In this document: in pieces, positions 1-8,888 of the stretch
How positions within the stretch are numbered: the stretch's first letter is position 1
How the letters are laid out: each line of letters begins with the position of its first letter
Assembly: GCF_001896955.1 (NCBI RefSeq)
Contig: NZ_MKRN01000171.1
Span: 1 to 33,715 of the forward strand
Origin: Nitrobacter sp. 62-13
Lineage (GTDB): Bacteria > Pseudomonadota > Alphaproteobacteria > Rhizobiales > Xanthobacteraceae
Direction of reading: 5' to 3'
DNA: 33,715 nucleotides
Program-made: the position numbers and the translations under genes
Notes under the pieces: model-generated
Told to the model about the DNA's origin: nothing
What the model saw: only the letters and a program-made list of their open reading frames with translations
The model's database searches: none

Positions 1-369
1 GCACGGGCGCGGGCGCCGGTAACGCGCGTCGACATCGGCGCCCGCATGCGCGGGATGTGGCGGTAGCTAACGAAACTATCGGCGCACACGCGATTTGTGG
101 GTCTCCATCTTCGTCTGATGCTACAGGGCGCTGTATGGCTTCGACAGCGGCGCAGCATATCCCAGGGAAGGCCCCTGGATCGTCCAGCGGCCATAGGTGT
201 GAATCGGCACAGGGGTCAGATCGCTGCAGGTGCCGGCAGTAACGCCATAAAGACAATCGAAAAAAGCTAATCGGCGTGGGGTCATGATCGGCGCCGATCG
301 TGACCCCGCGCCGATTAGATTCCGTTACTTGTCGCAAGGGGTTAGCGCCGTAGCTTCAAGGGGCTTTGT
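1..369. other. Left-edge stretch with no convincing gene
   Basis: No reading frame here has a plausible start, ribosome site or recognisable protein. A short plus-strand frame at 57-242 is compositionally odd (Ser, Cys and Arg rich) and looks like noise. The one clear structure is the palindrome at 267-318, listed separately. The stretch lies downstream of the minus-strand genes that follow and may be an insertion-sequence or island margin, which is inference only. Confidence 0.5.
267..318. repeat. 52-nt near-perfect palindrome
   Basis: Two 26-nt arms meet with no spacer (267-292 and 293-318). The left arm opens CTAATCGGCG and the right arm closes CGCCGATTAG. Only two positions mismatch, and both would be G-U pairs in RNA. 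The GGGGTCA...TGACCCC core resembles sequences I associate with ends of IS21-type elements, but no transposase is present. It could also act as a bidirectional hairpin downstream of the minus-strand operon. Function unknown. Confidence 0.75.
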
Positions 370-609
370 TCAACGCCAGTTTACAGCGATCAGCTCGGAT
401 TTGAACACGTCGAAGCCCTTGCGATATGGGTCGATCGCAACGATCGCGTCGCGGGCCTTTTCGGTCAGGAATTCGGGGTCGATCATCACCTGGTTGCCTA
501 GCCGGTTCACGTTGACGACTGTGTCGACCACTTCCATGAACACGTGATGCTTTCCGCGAAGTTCTGCAGCGAGCTTGTCCGCGAATGATCTAACGCCTTT
601 GCTAGGCAT
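370..609 (-). CDS. Small hypothetical protein downstream of the giant helicase
   Basis: This is a 79-residue soluble protein of unknown family, mixed alpha/beta in appearance, with no membrane segment, signal peptide or Cys motif. It starts 25 bp after the stop of the giant helicase gene on the same strand, so it could be co-transcribed. The ribosome site is weak. Composition (acidic/basic balance, Val/Ile rich) is that of a real protein rather than a shadow frame, but I do not recognise it. If real, it may be an accessory or immunity-type partner of the helicase. That is inference from position only. Confidence 0.45.
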   Translation of the reverse strand: MPSKGVRSFADKLAAELRGKHHVFMEVVDTVVNVNRLGNQVMIDPEFLTEKARDAIVAIDPYRKGFDVFKSELIAVNWR

Positions 610-634
610 CTGCTATGGCTTCTCTGAGCCGGCT

Positions 635-3600
635 TCAGGAGGCTTGCACGGCGAGCTCGAAACGCTGTCGTGTGGGCATCGCGAGCCGCGCCAAGCCGAA
701 GTGATCCTTCATGGCGCGGACGATCTCCTCACTGTCATCGAGCCCCTTAGTGCGCAAGACGTCGACGAGACCAGCGAGCTCGAGCAGAGGGATGTCGCTG
801 TGATCGCGTCCCATGGTGCCGCGGTATGGGATCTTCTCGACGATTGCCTCTCTCGGCCAAATGACTTCACGATCAACGTCCTTCGACGATGGATAGCGAT
901 GCCGACCCAGAGCGGACTTGATAATCCGCTGTACCGTCTCACCGGAGCGCTGGAAGCCGTGAGCGCGGGCGATGCGCTCAACAATGACGTCGAAGTAGAT
1001 CGGCCCTTCGCATTGAACGAGCTGGTCGACCATCTGCCTGAGATGCTTGCGATAATCTGGCTCGTAGAACCGATCCCGGTCTGGCCGATACAGATCGGAA
1101 AAATCGACCGTCGCATCCGCTCCATTTCTGTCCGAAAGCTCCTGCTTTCGCAAATCTAAGGCTGGATCGTCTAATCTTGTGGTGACCTCGATCTGCTCGG
1201 GTCCACGGGCATATTGACGGGCCTTCTCACGCTCCGGACGGGCATCGCTGGCCGGAACGGGAGGATAGGGTTCGGGCGCGGATTCTGCCTCTTTCGGCTC
1301 ACTAGTCGCCGGGAAATCTTCGGTCGTCCCGATTTCCCCACCCGAGCCAGTGGCCTGCCGTGATGCCCGGTCAGCTTCCAGATCCGCCATCAGGCGTTCG
1401 TGCAGCTTCTGGGCGGCTGCATCCGGATCCATCCACCAATCGGTGCTCCAGACGCGCCGGATACACCAGCCGAGGCCGGTGAGCACCATCTCCCGCAGAC
1501 GGTCGCGATCGCGTGCCGTGGCCGAGCGGTGATAGGCGGCGCCATCGCATTCGACGCCCGCGAGGTATCGCCCCGGAAAATCGGGATGCACAATGCCAAG
1601 GTCGATCCTGAAGAATGAGACCCCGACCTGCGGGTGGACCTCCCATAGCTCATTTTCCAGCTTGCGCTTGACTGCGTCCTCGAACGGGGAGTCGGTGCTT
1701 CGTCCGGTCGGTGAGAAAGCTTCCGCGATGGCACAGGCGCCGTTCTGGGCGAATTCCAGGAAGTGTTTGAAATCGACGACGCCTTTGGCGTTCGTGCGCC
1801 CGAGATCGATCTGCTCGGGCCTCAAGGTCGCGAATACGAGCAGCTCCCGTCGCGCGCGAGTGATAGCGACGTTCAGGCGCCGGTGACCGCCCTCTCCGTT
1901 CAATGACGAGATCTGGGCGGTCACCCTGCCGGTGCTATCGGGTCCGACCGCGACGGAAAAGATGATCACGTCGCGTTCGTCGCCCTGCACGTTTTCGATG
2001 TTCTTGACGAGGATCGGCTCTCTGGTCTGATTGCGATCGAAATGCGCTTCCAGCGCGGGATCGGCCCGCCTTGCCTGGTCGAGCAGGTTTTCGATCAGGC
2101 GCTGCTGTTCGCCATTGAACGTCACGACGCCGATCGACTGGTCCGACGAGCGCATGCGCCGCACCACCTCCGCCACGACGGTTTCGGCTTCCTTGCGGTT
2201 CACCTTGGCTCCGCCGCGTTCGTAGATGCCACCTTCGACGTTGACGTAGCGGACGGCCGTATCGCGGGTGACCGGCGACGGGAATGTCGTCAGTTCACCG
2301 CGATAGTATTTGGCGTTCGAGAACGCGATCAGGCTCTCGTGGCGGCTCCTATAGTGCCACGTCAGGCGCATGCTCGGGATGTTTGATGCCAGGCACTCGT
2401 CAAGGATGCTTTGCTGGCTCTGGACCGTGGAGCCGTCGTCGTCCTCGTCGACCCCACGCTGGCCAACGTTCGTCGGCGGCAACTGCTCCGGATCGCCTAC
2501 GATCACCACCTGGCTGCCGCGGGCAATGGCGCCGATGGCGTCCCAAACCGGAATCTGGGAGGCCTCGTCGAAGATCACCACATCGAATGGCTTGGCCTCG
2601 GCGGGTAGGTACTGCGCGATCGAGAGCGGGCTCATCATCACGCAGGGCGCAAGCTGGGTGAGCACGTTCGGGATTCGCCCGAAAAGCTGGCGCAGCGGCA
2701 TGTGCCGCGCTTTTTTGTTGATCTCGCGCGCGAGACACCCCCACTCGACGTCCTTGCCGAAATTAGTCTGGGTGGGGACCGCGGCGCCGATCCGCGCCTT
2801 CACGATCTGCCTTGCAAGGTCAGACACCGTCCGGTCGGCGGCGACGAAGGCCTCGATCGCGGCTTCGTGTTTCACCGCCAGGAAGCCGCTGAGAACCTCG
2901 TCCTCGTTGACGATCGTCTCGGCAACCCACTTTGCATAAGCGTATTCGAAAGCGCGCGAGAGATTGTGCGCGTCGATACTGCCTACTTCCGCGGACTCGA
3001 TCAGCGGCGCCAGCCCCCTAGATGCCGCGGAATGCGCAGTTTCTCGCCACGCCGCCCATTGCGGGGCCTTTATGACGTTTGCCTTCCAGCGCGCCGTGCG
3101 CTCACGCAAATCGTCGATCCAGCTTCGCTCGATGCTGATGAGGTCGTCCGGATCTTCCAGTCCGATGCAGGCGCCGAGCTCTTTTGCGGTGGCGTGCATC
3201 CTCGGGAAGCCTTGCTGCATGCTGTCGAAAGCCCGCTTGACCTGGCCGCCCGGCCGGAAGCGCTGCGGCTCACGCTCGAGCAGCGTCGCGACGTGAGCAA
3301 GCAGCCGGTCGGAGGACATGCCTTCCAACGGAAGCGCTTCCACCGCGTCCCGCATGCGGGCCGCCCATCCGATCAGGCCCTCAACGTGAGCAACGTCGGT
3401 TTCGTGACCGCGCCAAAGGCGTTCTAGGCCGCCGAAACGCCGCTTCAGTTCCTTGAGCTCGTGCAGGAGGCTGGAGATGTCCTGCAGCACGACGAGATCG
3501 CGGCCGATGTCGTCCGGGACGTTGCCCTGACAGTAGTCTTTAAGAGCAAGTCTGATTTTCTTCTTCCGGCCGCTTCGCACCAGAACGTTCGACGCGCAGG

Positions 3601-6535
3601 CCTTCGTCCAATCCGTCTGCAGGGCGCGCAAATCGAGCGTGGCGGCCTTGATATCGTAGCGAACCGAAAGCTCCGTGATCTTGCCGTTCAGCCGGCTAAC
3701 CGCGTCGGCAAGATCCCGAAGAGCTCGGACGCGCTCCGGAGCCTCTGCCGTAAGTAACAGGGCGCCATCGGGCGCGTCAGCGTGCAGCATCAGGGACGCG
3801 ACCTTGACCATCTGCGGCATTAAGCCGTCATCGCATTCCGCGAGACCGATGGAGGAAGCCAGCTCCTCGCTTGCGGCTCTCACCGCGTCGAGTTCTGCGT
3901 GCAGGCGATCAATCAATTGCAGGAACGATTGCGTCCAGGCGGGGCTCCATCTCGTCTGTTCGATGCCACGAAGCGGGTGCTCGGACGGGTCTCCGACGGC
4001 TTCCAGGGCGGTGCGGATGTCAGCGCAAATCTCTCGCATGCGCGCAAGGTTTTCAGCCGAATGGACCGTTCCGGCGGGCCAGGTCAACTCTACCTCTAGC
4101 ACCTCGTCACGGTCGGCGATCACGCGTCCGAACGCCTCGTAGGCGGTCATGCCGTTGGACCGCCGGCGGTGCAGCGCGGATACCAGCTTGTTGAGCTGGT
4201 CGCGACGGCGCTTCAGTTCGCCGGCGGCCGCATCCCAGTGCTCCTCGGTGACCAGATTGCGCTCGCGCCAGGCGGTTGCGAGCTGCTCCAGGACGTTCGA
4301 TTTCTGCGCCTTCGTGGAGTGGACCTCGAGACAATAGTTGCCGAGACCGATGGTCTGCATGCGCTGTCTCACCACCTCCAGCGCCGCAGTCTTCTGCGAG
4401 ACGAACAGAACGGTCCTACCATGCGCCAGACAATTTGTGATCATGTTCGCGATGGTCTGGCTCTTGCCGGTACCGGGCGGCCCGAACAGGACAAAGTCAC
4501 CGCCGCGCTGGGCAGCCAGCACAGCCGAAACCTGGGAGGAATCGGCCGAAAGAGGCGTGAAAAGTTCGGCCGGATCGACTGTGTGGTCGATGTTTTCGGC
4601 GGCCACGAAAGCCCCGTCAGTGCCCTCGTATGTGTGTGTCGGCGTGTCGATTAGATGCCGGACCACCGGATTGCGCTTGAGGAGGTCCGTCCTGTCGACC
4701 AAGTCCTTCCACATGAGGTATTTGGTGAACGAAAGGGTGGCGAGCACGACCTGCTCGGTTACCTCCCAGCCCTTGATGTTCTTCACGTGTCGACGGATCG
4801 TGCGCCAAATCCCGGCGACATCGATACCGTCTACGTCCTGCGGCAGTTCACCCTCAAGCTCTGGCAGCGAGAGGTCGAAATCCTGCTTGAGCATTTGCAG
4901 GAGCGTGGGATTAAAGCGGGTCTCATCCTCGTGCAGCGCAAGGCGGAAGCCCGAACGCACACTCTTCCGCTCAAGCTGCACCGGGATCAAAATCAGCGGG
5001 GCGCGATAGGGACCGGCGCCATCTTGCGGGGTCCACTTCAGGAACCCGAGGACTAGGTACAAAATGTTGGCCCCACCCTCCTCGAACGCCAGCCTGGAAG
5101 CCCGATAGAGCTCGGTCAGCCGTCCTTCGATGTCCGTATCAGCAACGGTCGTATGCAGATCGCCCCGTCCCATTGCCTCTTTGAGGAAATCCTTGCGGGC
5201 ATCCTCGTCCTGCCGTTGGGCCATAAGCGTGGTATCCCGCCCATCGCTGCCGTCGAGCACAGTCGCTCTGCCTAGCAGCTTGAACCGGCCGCCCTCGGCG
5301 AGCCCGCCCTCGAGCATTGCGGCATCCGGGCATTCAATGCCGATGGTCGACTTGGTATCCTTGAAGTTCAACAGCCTGTTCCTCAGACTCAGGTCGAGGA
5401 GGTTGCGTTTCCAGGTCTCAAGCCGATCTAGCGTCTTCTCGCTCGCCGGCTCGCGGCGCTTGTCGAGCTCCTCCTCGAATAGCGGTACTTCGCCAACCTC
5501 CTGGGCCGTCGCCGGCTGTGTCGCCGGCGTGATCGCTGGATCCGCGGCGCCGCTGAGGTCGAGCGGCTTGATCTTGGCGGCCCTAGCCCGCCTCACGTCG
5601 ATGGCCAGCTCGAAAGGCGATGAGGCGTCCTCCGCGATTAGTTTGCGCCCGCTCTCAACGGCCTGCCGGAAACGCCCGGGATGTACGCCCGTTAGCAGCG
5701 TCGTCTCGACCATCACCATCTCTTCCAGCTGCACGCGCTTGCGCAGCATCTGGGGGTCGTCGACGGCGAGGCTCGAGAAGTCTTCGTCCACCAGCCACAG
5801 GCCGACGAAGGCATGGCCCTCGGTGAGCGCCAGGACAGGGTTGAGCCCCGCCTGCTCGAGACAGGAAGCGTATAGCAGCGTCAGATCGAGACAGGTCCCG
5901 ACCTTGCGGGTCAGGATGTCGCTGGGGCTGCGAATTTGCTGGCCTGAACGTTCGAAGCTCTTCGGTGGAAGCACGTACGCGATGGAATGCGACACCAGCG
6001 CCGTCCATATCGCGTCCGCCATCTCCCAGGCGCGTGCTTTCCTCTTTTTCCGATAGCCGTCCATGGCGTCGTCGCGTCCGGCGGCCGCAAGCTTTCCGGA
6101 AGCCTCGCGGAGGATCACGTCGACGCTCGGGTCTGTCGGCCTGACAAAAGCGGCCAGCAACTCCGGAGCCGCATTGACGCCCCCCCAATGGGAGGGCGGC
6201 AGCAGGTTGACCTCTACGGTGAGTTTGGCCGCTGTCTGCCCCTTGACGTCTACCTGCATGCGGATGTCCGCACGCCTGGAGGCGTTGACAGCAGCTAGGA
6301 ACGTCGAATCCAGCTTCAGGTCGAGGCTACGGATATGGTGGGTAGCCCCTCCGGCAATGCTTTGGATGCGCCAGACACCCGGCGTGACGAATGCCGGCTC
6401 GGAGGCAAGATGCACCGAAATTTCGCTGACTTCGCCCTCTCCATCGTTTTCGATAGCGAGCTCGCGAATGATCGGGACCGCATTTTGGTAGAAGGCGATG
6501 TTGACATTGTCAGCCGCCGTACACGTGATTTTCAC
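635..6535 (-). CDS. Giant DUF4011/SF1 helicase/Vsr-like nuclease/DUF3320 protein, Hhe-like defence
   Basis: A protein of about 1966 residues, predicted cytosolic. In order: an N-terminal region with a transglutaminase-like Cys/His pair (C215 in KVGTCLDLT, H241 in EGHAFVGLW); a DUF4011-type segment near 372-405 (WKRNLLDLSLRNRLLNF); Walker A GPPGTGKS near 685-692; a long insert; Walker B FDEAS near 1322-1326 followed by GDPEQLPP; later SF1 motifs WHYRSRHE, VQGDERD and NVAITRARREL (about 1400-1560); a Vsr/MTES-like nuclease near 1615-1710 with D1645 and an ECDG block; and a DUF3320-type C-terminus. This architecture matches giant helicase-nuclease proteins reported as antiphage (Hhe type), so DNA unwinding plus cleavage is likely. 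GTG at 6535 is preferred because a six-G run lies 8 nt upstream. TTG at 6541 is the alternative but has almost no spacing. No frameshift is seen. Confidence 0.88.
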   Translation of the reverse strand: MKITCTAADNVNIAFYQNAVPIIRELAIENDGEGEVSEISVHLASEPAFVTPGVWRIQSIAGGATHHIRSLDLKLDSTFLAAVNASRRADIRMQVDVKGQTAAKLTVEVNLLPPSHWGGVNAAPELLAAFVRPTDPSVDVILREASGKLAAAGRDDAMDGYRKKRKARAWEMADAIWTALVSHSIAYVLPPKSFERSGQQIRSPSDILTRKVGTCLDLTLLYASCLEQAGLNPVLALTEGHAFVGLWLVDEDFSSLAVDDPQMLRKRVQLEEMVMVETTLLTGVHPGRFRQAVESGRKLIAEDASSPFELAIDVRRARAAKIKPLDLSGAADPAITPATQPATAQEVGEVPLFEEELDKRREPASEKTLDRLETWKRNLLDLSLRNRLLNFKDTKSTIGIECPDAAMLEGGLAEGGRFKLLGRATVLDGSDGRDTTLMAQRQDEDARKDFLKEAMGRGDLHTTVADTDIEGRLTELYRASRLAFEEGGANILYLVLGFLKWTPQDGAGPYRAPLILIPVQLERKSVRSGFRLALHEDETRFNPTLLQMLKQDFDLSLPELEGELPQDVDGIDVAGIWRTIRRHVKNIKGWEVTEQVVLATLSFTKYLMWKDLVDRTDLLKRNPVVRHLIDTPTHTYEGTDGAFVAAENIDHTVDPAELFTPLSADSSQVSAVLAAQRGGDFVLFGPPGTGKSQTIANMITNCLAHGRTVLFVSQKTAALEVVRQRMQTIGLGNYCLEVHSTKAQKSNVLEQLATAWRERNLVTEEHWDAAAGELKRRRDQLNKLVSALHRRRSNGMTAYEAFGRVIADRDEVLEVELTWPAGTVHSAENLARMREICADIRTALEAVGDPSEHPLRGIEQTRWSPAWTQSFLQLIDRLHAELDAVRAASEELASSIGLAECDDGLMPQMVKVASLMLHADAPDGALLLTAEAPERVRALRDLADAVSRLNGKITELSVRYDIKAATLDLRALQTDWTKACASNVLVRSGRKKKIRLALKDYCQGNVPDDIGRDLVVLQDISSLLHELKELKRRFGGLERLWRGHETDVAHVEGLIGWAARMRDAVEALPLEGMSSDRLLAHVATLLEREPQRFRPGGQVKRAFDSMQQGFPRMHATAKELGACIGLEDPDDLISIERSWIDDLRERTARWKANVIKAPQWAAWRETAHSAASRGLAPLIESAEVGSIDAHNLSRAFEYAYAKWVAETIVNEDEVLSGFLAVKHEAAIEAFVAADRTVSDLARQIVKARIGAAVPTQTNFGKDVEWGCLAREINKKARHMPLRQLFGRIPNVLTQLAPCVMMSPLSIAQYLPAEAKPFDVVIFDEASQIPVWDAIGAIARGSQVVIVGDPEQLPPTNVGQRGVDEDDDGSTVQSQQSILDECLASNIPSMRLTWHYRSRHESLIAFSNAKYYRGELTTFPSPVTRDTAVRYVNVEGGIYERGGAKVNRKEAETVVAEVVRRMRSSDQSIGVVTFNGEQQRLIENLLDQARRADPALEAHFDRNQTREPILVKNIENVQGDERDVIIFSVAVGPDSTGRVTAQISSLNGEGGHRRLNVAITRARRELLVFATLRPEQIDLGRTNAKGVVDFKHFLEFAQNGACAIAEAFSPTGRSTDSPFEDAVKRKLENELWEVHPQVGVSFFRIDLGIVHPDFPGRYLAGVECDGAAYHRSATARDRDRLREMVLTGLGWCIRRVWSTDWWMDPDAAAQKLHERLMADLEADRASRQATGSGGEIGTTEDFPATSEPKEAESAPEPYPPVPASDARPEREKARQYARGPEQIEVTTRLDDPALDLRKQELSDRNGADATVDFSDLYRPDRDRFYEPDYRKHLRQMVDQLVQCEGPIYFDVIVERIARAHGFQRSGETVQRIIKSALGRHRYPSSKDVDREVIWPREAIVEKIPYRGTMGRDHSDIPLLELAGLVDVLRTKGLDDSEEIVRAMKDHFGLARLAMPTRQRFELAVQAS

Positions 6536-6778
6536 CGACAATGCCCCCCGGCTGTCGCGGTTGTTTCCTTTGGATGACGGTCAGATCTCTCGATTCCGGT
6601 ATCGAGTTTAGCAATTTTGGGATCGTCGGCCCAGCCCGCGCGCGGCGAACGAGCGGTTTTGCAAATCCGCACCGCCGCCCCAATCGCGCTCGTTCCCACG
6701 GCTCGACTGTCCGCAGATCAGTAGCGCCGTCGCGATGAATGAACCGTCCGCCAGCGGCTTGGCGAGGGCATCAGCTCT

Positions 6779-7040
6779 GTGGATGGGGAAGGATACGATT
6801 TCGAATCGAGGTGCGATCCGGACGCTGCAGTGCTAGGCGACCTCGGTGCACTAAAGGCCGGCGCGACCCGCGAATGCGAGGAGCACGGCTGGATGATCGA
6901 TCCCGGCGATCCGCACGCCTGGGAATGCGCCCTCGCCGCCCGGCAGGATTCGCCCGCCCGGCGTTTCTCCCGAAGACACGGCCGCAGCCGAGAATCCCGG
7001 CGAATCCGGGCGATGTTCTGTTTCAGTCGGGCTTGATTGG
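6779..7040 (+). pseudogene. Frameshifted remnant of a conserved rhizobial hypothetical
   Basis: The plus strand encodes ECEEHGWMIDPGDPHAWECAL in one frame (about 6866-6930). It then continues as PPGVSPEDTAAA in a second frame, and DVLFQSGL in a third resembles the usual Cys-containing tail. Together these recall a small bradyrhizobial hypothetical with a CEEHGW motif, a PPPGVSP motif and a CPEC-like end, recognised from memory. At least two frameshifts are needed to restore it, so it is not functional as read. The 240 bp upstream (6542-6778) hold no recognisable gene. Confidence 0.5.
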
Positions 7041-7105
7041 TATCCATGATATAAGGACAAATCGTGAACATCTTTCAAGCCCAGAATGAAGGGGAGCCAC
7101 AGAGA

Positions 7106-7279
7106 ATGTCCCGTCTGCCCGAACAACTGACCATGAGCCCGAGTCAGGCCCTGACCCTTCGAACACTTGCCTTCGAAGCCTATCAGGAACGGATGTTCGA
7201 ACCCTGCCTCACCCATGAGGAGGCCGAGCGCCGCATTGAGGAGCTTAAAAAAGAAATCGCCCTCGCCGATTCCTTCTAG
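7106..7279 (+). CDS. DUF3072-like small protein
   Basis: A 57-residue protein matching the DUF3072 pattern: a segment like MSPSQALTLRTLAFEA followed by LTHEEAERRIEELKKEI. The family is short, helical and of unknown function, widespread in actinobacteria and rhizobia. ATG 7106 is preferred because GGGGAG lies about 10 nt upstream. An in-frame GTG at 7064 would add 14 residues. It stands alone between pseudogenes and looks intact. Confidence 0.65.
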   Translation: MSRLPEQLTMSPSQALTLRTLAFEAYQERMFEPCLTHEEAERRIEELKKEIALADSF

Positions 7280-7280
7280 T

Positions 7281-7410
7281 GAAAGCCAACTCCCGAGGCG
7301 ACAGCTCCGGTTCGTTCAGCGCCAGCTCGATGATCTGATCGCGCATCTTATCGGGAATGCGGTTCCAAACCCGGCTCGCCGGGGCTTGCAATCTTCCAGA
7401 GCGTCGATTC
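7281..7410 (-). pseudogene. IS3/IS481-type transposase remnant
   Basis: Reading the minus strand, DALEDCKPRRA (about 7408-7376) sits in one frame and RVWNRIPDKMRDQIIELALN followed by EPELSPREL in another. Joined by a one-base shift these match the helix-turn-helix part of IS3-family transposases (ALEDRxxRPxRVWNRIPDxVRDQI), recognised from memory. Neither the N-terminus nor the DDE core is present, so this is an insertion-sequence scar. It overlaps the 3' end of the doubtful ORF at 7348-7737. Confidence 0.6.
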
Positions 7411-7737
7411 TGGCGCCCGAGCGCGAGCGCGAAGGAGTCGAGGGGGTCTTTTTCGACTTAGCGCGATGTCAAATGCGCCTCGCCCCCCAATAAGAGTGGT
7501 GCCCTTCGCGGACTTCTTCGCCGGTGATTTGCCGAACGGCTTCGTCCTAGGAGTCACCAATCCGCGCGCCTTCAGATGAGCAATCGCCGTATCAATCGGC
7601 TCATACGCTCCGAAATAGTTTCGCAACATCGGGACGCGGCGGAGATCCGGCTCTTCATCGTCGAAGATCCGGCGAATGCGCCATCGCTCGGCTGGCTCTG
7701 GATGCACGAACGCGGAACTTATGTGAGGCTGACGCAA
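7348..7737 (-). CDS. Doubtful hypothetical, possibly chimeric
   Basis: An open frame of 129 codons. Its middle part (RNYFGAYEPIDTAIAHLKAR, then a basic stretch KPFGKSPAKKSAKG) looks protein-like, but its C-terminal third runs out of frame through the IS transposase remnant. No good ribosome site is seen. I do not recognise it. It is probably a fragment of an older gene fused by chance to insertion-sequence debris. Confidence 0.25.
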   Translation of the reverse strand: MRQPHISSAFVHPEPAERWRIRRIFDDEEPDLRRVPMLRNYFGAYEPIDTAIAHLKARGLVTPRTKPFGKSPAKKSAKGTTLIGGRGAFDIALSRKRPPRLLRARARAPESTLWKIASPGEPGLEPHSR

Positions 7738-7757
7738 TCCGGTGTCGACCTCTTCGC

Positions 7758-7877
7758 ATGACCAACTGGTCGCCCCGCTTCGACGATCCGATTACTTTGC
7801 CAGATGGCCGCAAGCTGCGCACGTTGCGCAAGGCCGGCGCTGGCACCTCCGGCAGCACCGGCGTCACCCAGCTATAG
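7758..7877 (+). pseudogene. Truncated conserved rhizobial hypothetical
   Basis: The frame starts MTNWSPRFDDPITLPDGRKL and ends after 39 residues. The opening closely resembles the N-terminus of a common rhizobial small protein (MTKWSPRFDDPIPLPDG..., followed in full copies by a segment on LRDAA and by about 60 further residues), recalled rather than searched. After about residue 25 the likeness is lost and a stop follows, so this is a 3'-truncated copy. Confidence 0.55.
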
Positions 7878-7966
7878 GACACGGTTAGCTATTCATTTCC
7901 GATAACCGTGAGGTTTTGACGTCCATTTTCATCGAGTTCAAAGAAGTCTGCAGCAAATGCATCCAC

Positions 7967-8203
7967 ATGGATGATCGCCGTTCAGAACCACGTCTGCGCA
8001 TCTTCAAGGCCGGAACGATCGAGTTCGGCGGCGGTGGAATTGATTGCACCGTGCGCAACATAACTGCCGCTGGTGCCTCTATCTAGGTCGCGAGCCCACT
8101 CGGCATTTCTCACGAAATCGTGCTGAGGATACCGACCCGCCAAGTCTGTCGTCACGGTTACGTCGTATGGCGCCAAGAAAGATGGATCTATCGATCGCGA
8201 TGA
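7967..8203 (+). pseudogene. PilZ-domain protein interrupted by an in-frame TAG
   Basis: The frame reads MDDRRSEPRLRIFKAG, a short stretch, then CTVRNITAAGASI, then TAG at 8084-8086. The same frame continues with ASPLGISHEIVLRIPTRQVC and HGYVVWRQERW to TGA at 8201. This is a single-domain PilZ protein of rhizobial type, a cyclic-di-GMP-binding fold. The RxxxR element (RRSEPR) and an N-x-S/T-x-x-G element (NITAAG) are both visible before the stop. The reading frame is unbroken apart from the amber codon, which sits where relatives usually have Glu. Its C-terminus also deviates from the usual IGVRF ending. Probably a recent nonsense pseudogene. Confidence 0.7.
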
Positions 8204-8265
8204 TCAATGCTCTGCTGCGTGAGTTACCCAATCTCGGGACAGATGCGGTGCTCGCGCCCGAAGCG

Positions 8266-8877
8266 TCAACGAGGGCTCGCCTGCCCCTCGTACATGAAGG
8301 TCATAGGCTTCAGCCCATTCATATATCCGGTACGCAGCTCTTCGATGCAAAAGCCGTTCCTGGTCAGGACGTCAGCAATGTCCCGATTGAGATGACAACC
8401 GCCCGAGATGCGCTTCCACGCGGGGGTCAGGCGGTCCTTCCACCAGCGAACGCCCGGTTCGGGCGCGCGGCCGTGCTCGACGAAGATTAGCTTTCCGCCC
8501 GGTCTCAGCACCCGCCGCGCCTCCATCATGGCGCGATCGACATCCGGGATGCTGCACATGGTCCAGGTCGTCACGACCGTGTCGATGCTGCGGCCCTCGA
8601 GCGGAATCGCCTCGGCCGAAGCTTCAAAAAACTCAACAGAAGTTTCCGGATGTGGAGCGTGCCGCGCCATCTCGAGAAGCTTTGGACCGGGTTCAAGCCC
8701 CACAACCTGCTTCACCGTGGCCCCGTAGAACGGCAGGTTGCGACCGGATCCGATGCCGATCTCGAGCACCCGGCCCCTTGCCGCACGGGTCGCGCGCTCC
8801 CGGTAGGGCGCAAGTTCCTTGTTGCGCATCGCAAGGTCGCAAAGGCGCGGAAGAATGACGTCGTTGTAGAATCCCAT
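8266..8877 (-). CDS. Class I SAM-dependent methyltransferase
   Basis: A 203-residue soluble methyltransferase of the Methyltransf_11/25 type. Motif I is VLEIGIGSGRNLPFY near residues 36-50, the acidic motif-II region is VVGLEPGPKLLEMAR, and the post-motif segment is ARRVLRPGGKLIFVEHGRAP. The substrate is unknown; similar proteins act on lipids or small molecules. ATG 8877 is chosen because TAGGAGA lies 8 nt upstream; an in-frame ATG at 8895 has no such site. It is the last gene of the minus-strand copper-efflux operon, 11 bp after the cytochrome c stop, and is intact unlike its two neighbours. Confidence 0.85.
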   Translation of the reverse strand: MGFYNDVILPRLCDLAMRNKELAPYRERATRAARGRVLEIGIGSGRNLPFYGATVKQVVGLEPGPKLLEMARHAPHPETSVEFFEASAEAIPLEGRSIDTVVTTWTMCSIPDVDRAMMEARRVLRPGGKLIFVEHGRAPEPGVRWWKDRLTPAWKRISGGCHLNRDIADVLTRNGFCIEELRTGYMNGLKPMTFMYEGQASPR

Positions 8878-8888
8878 GTGCACATCTC

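Noticed and set aside
575-1159. 194-codon plus-strand frame at the end of the giant helicase
   Set aside because: Fully antisense to the conserved DUF3320 region; no independent evidence.
6646-6695. tRNA-Cys-like anticodon arm (CGGTTTTGCAAATCCG) inside a 9-bp inverted repeat GAACGAGCG/CGCTCGTTC
   Set aside because: The stem has a mismatch and there is no T arm or acceptor stem; likely chance or a tiny relic.
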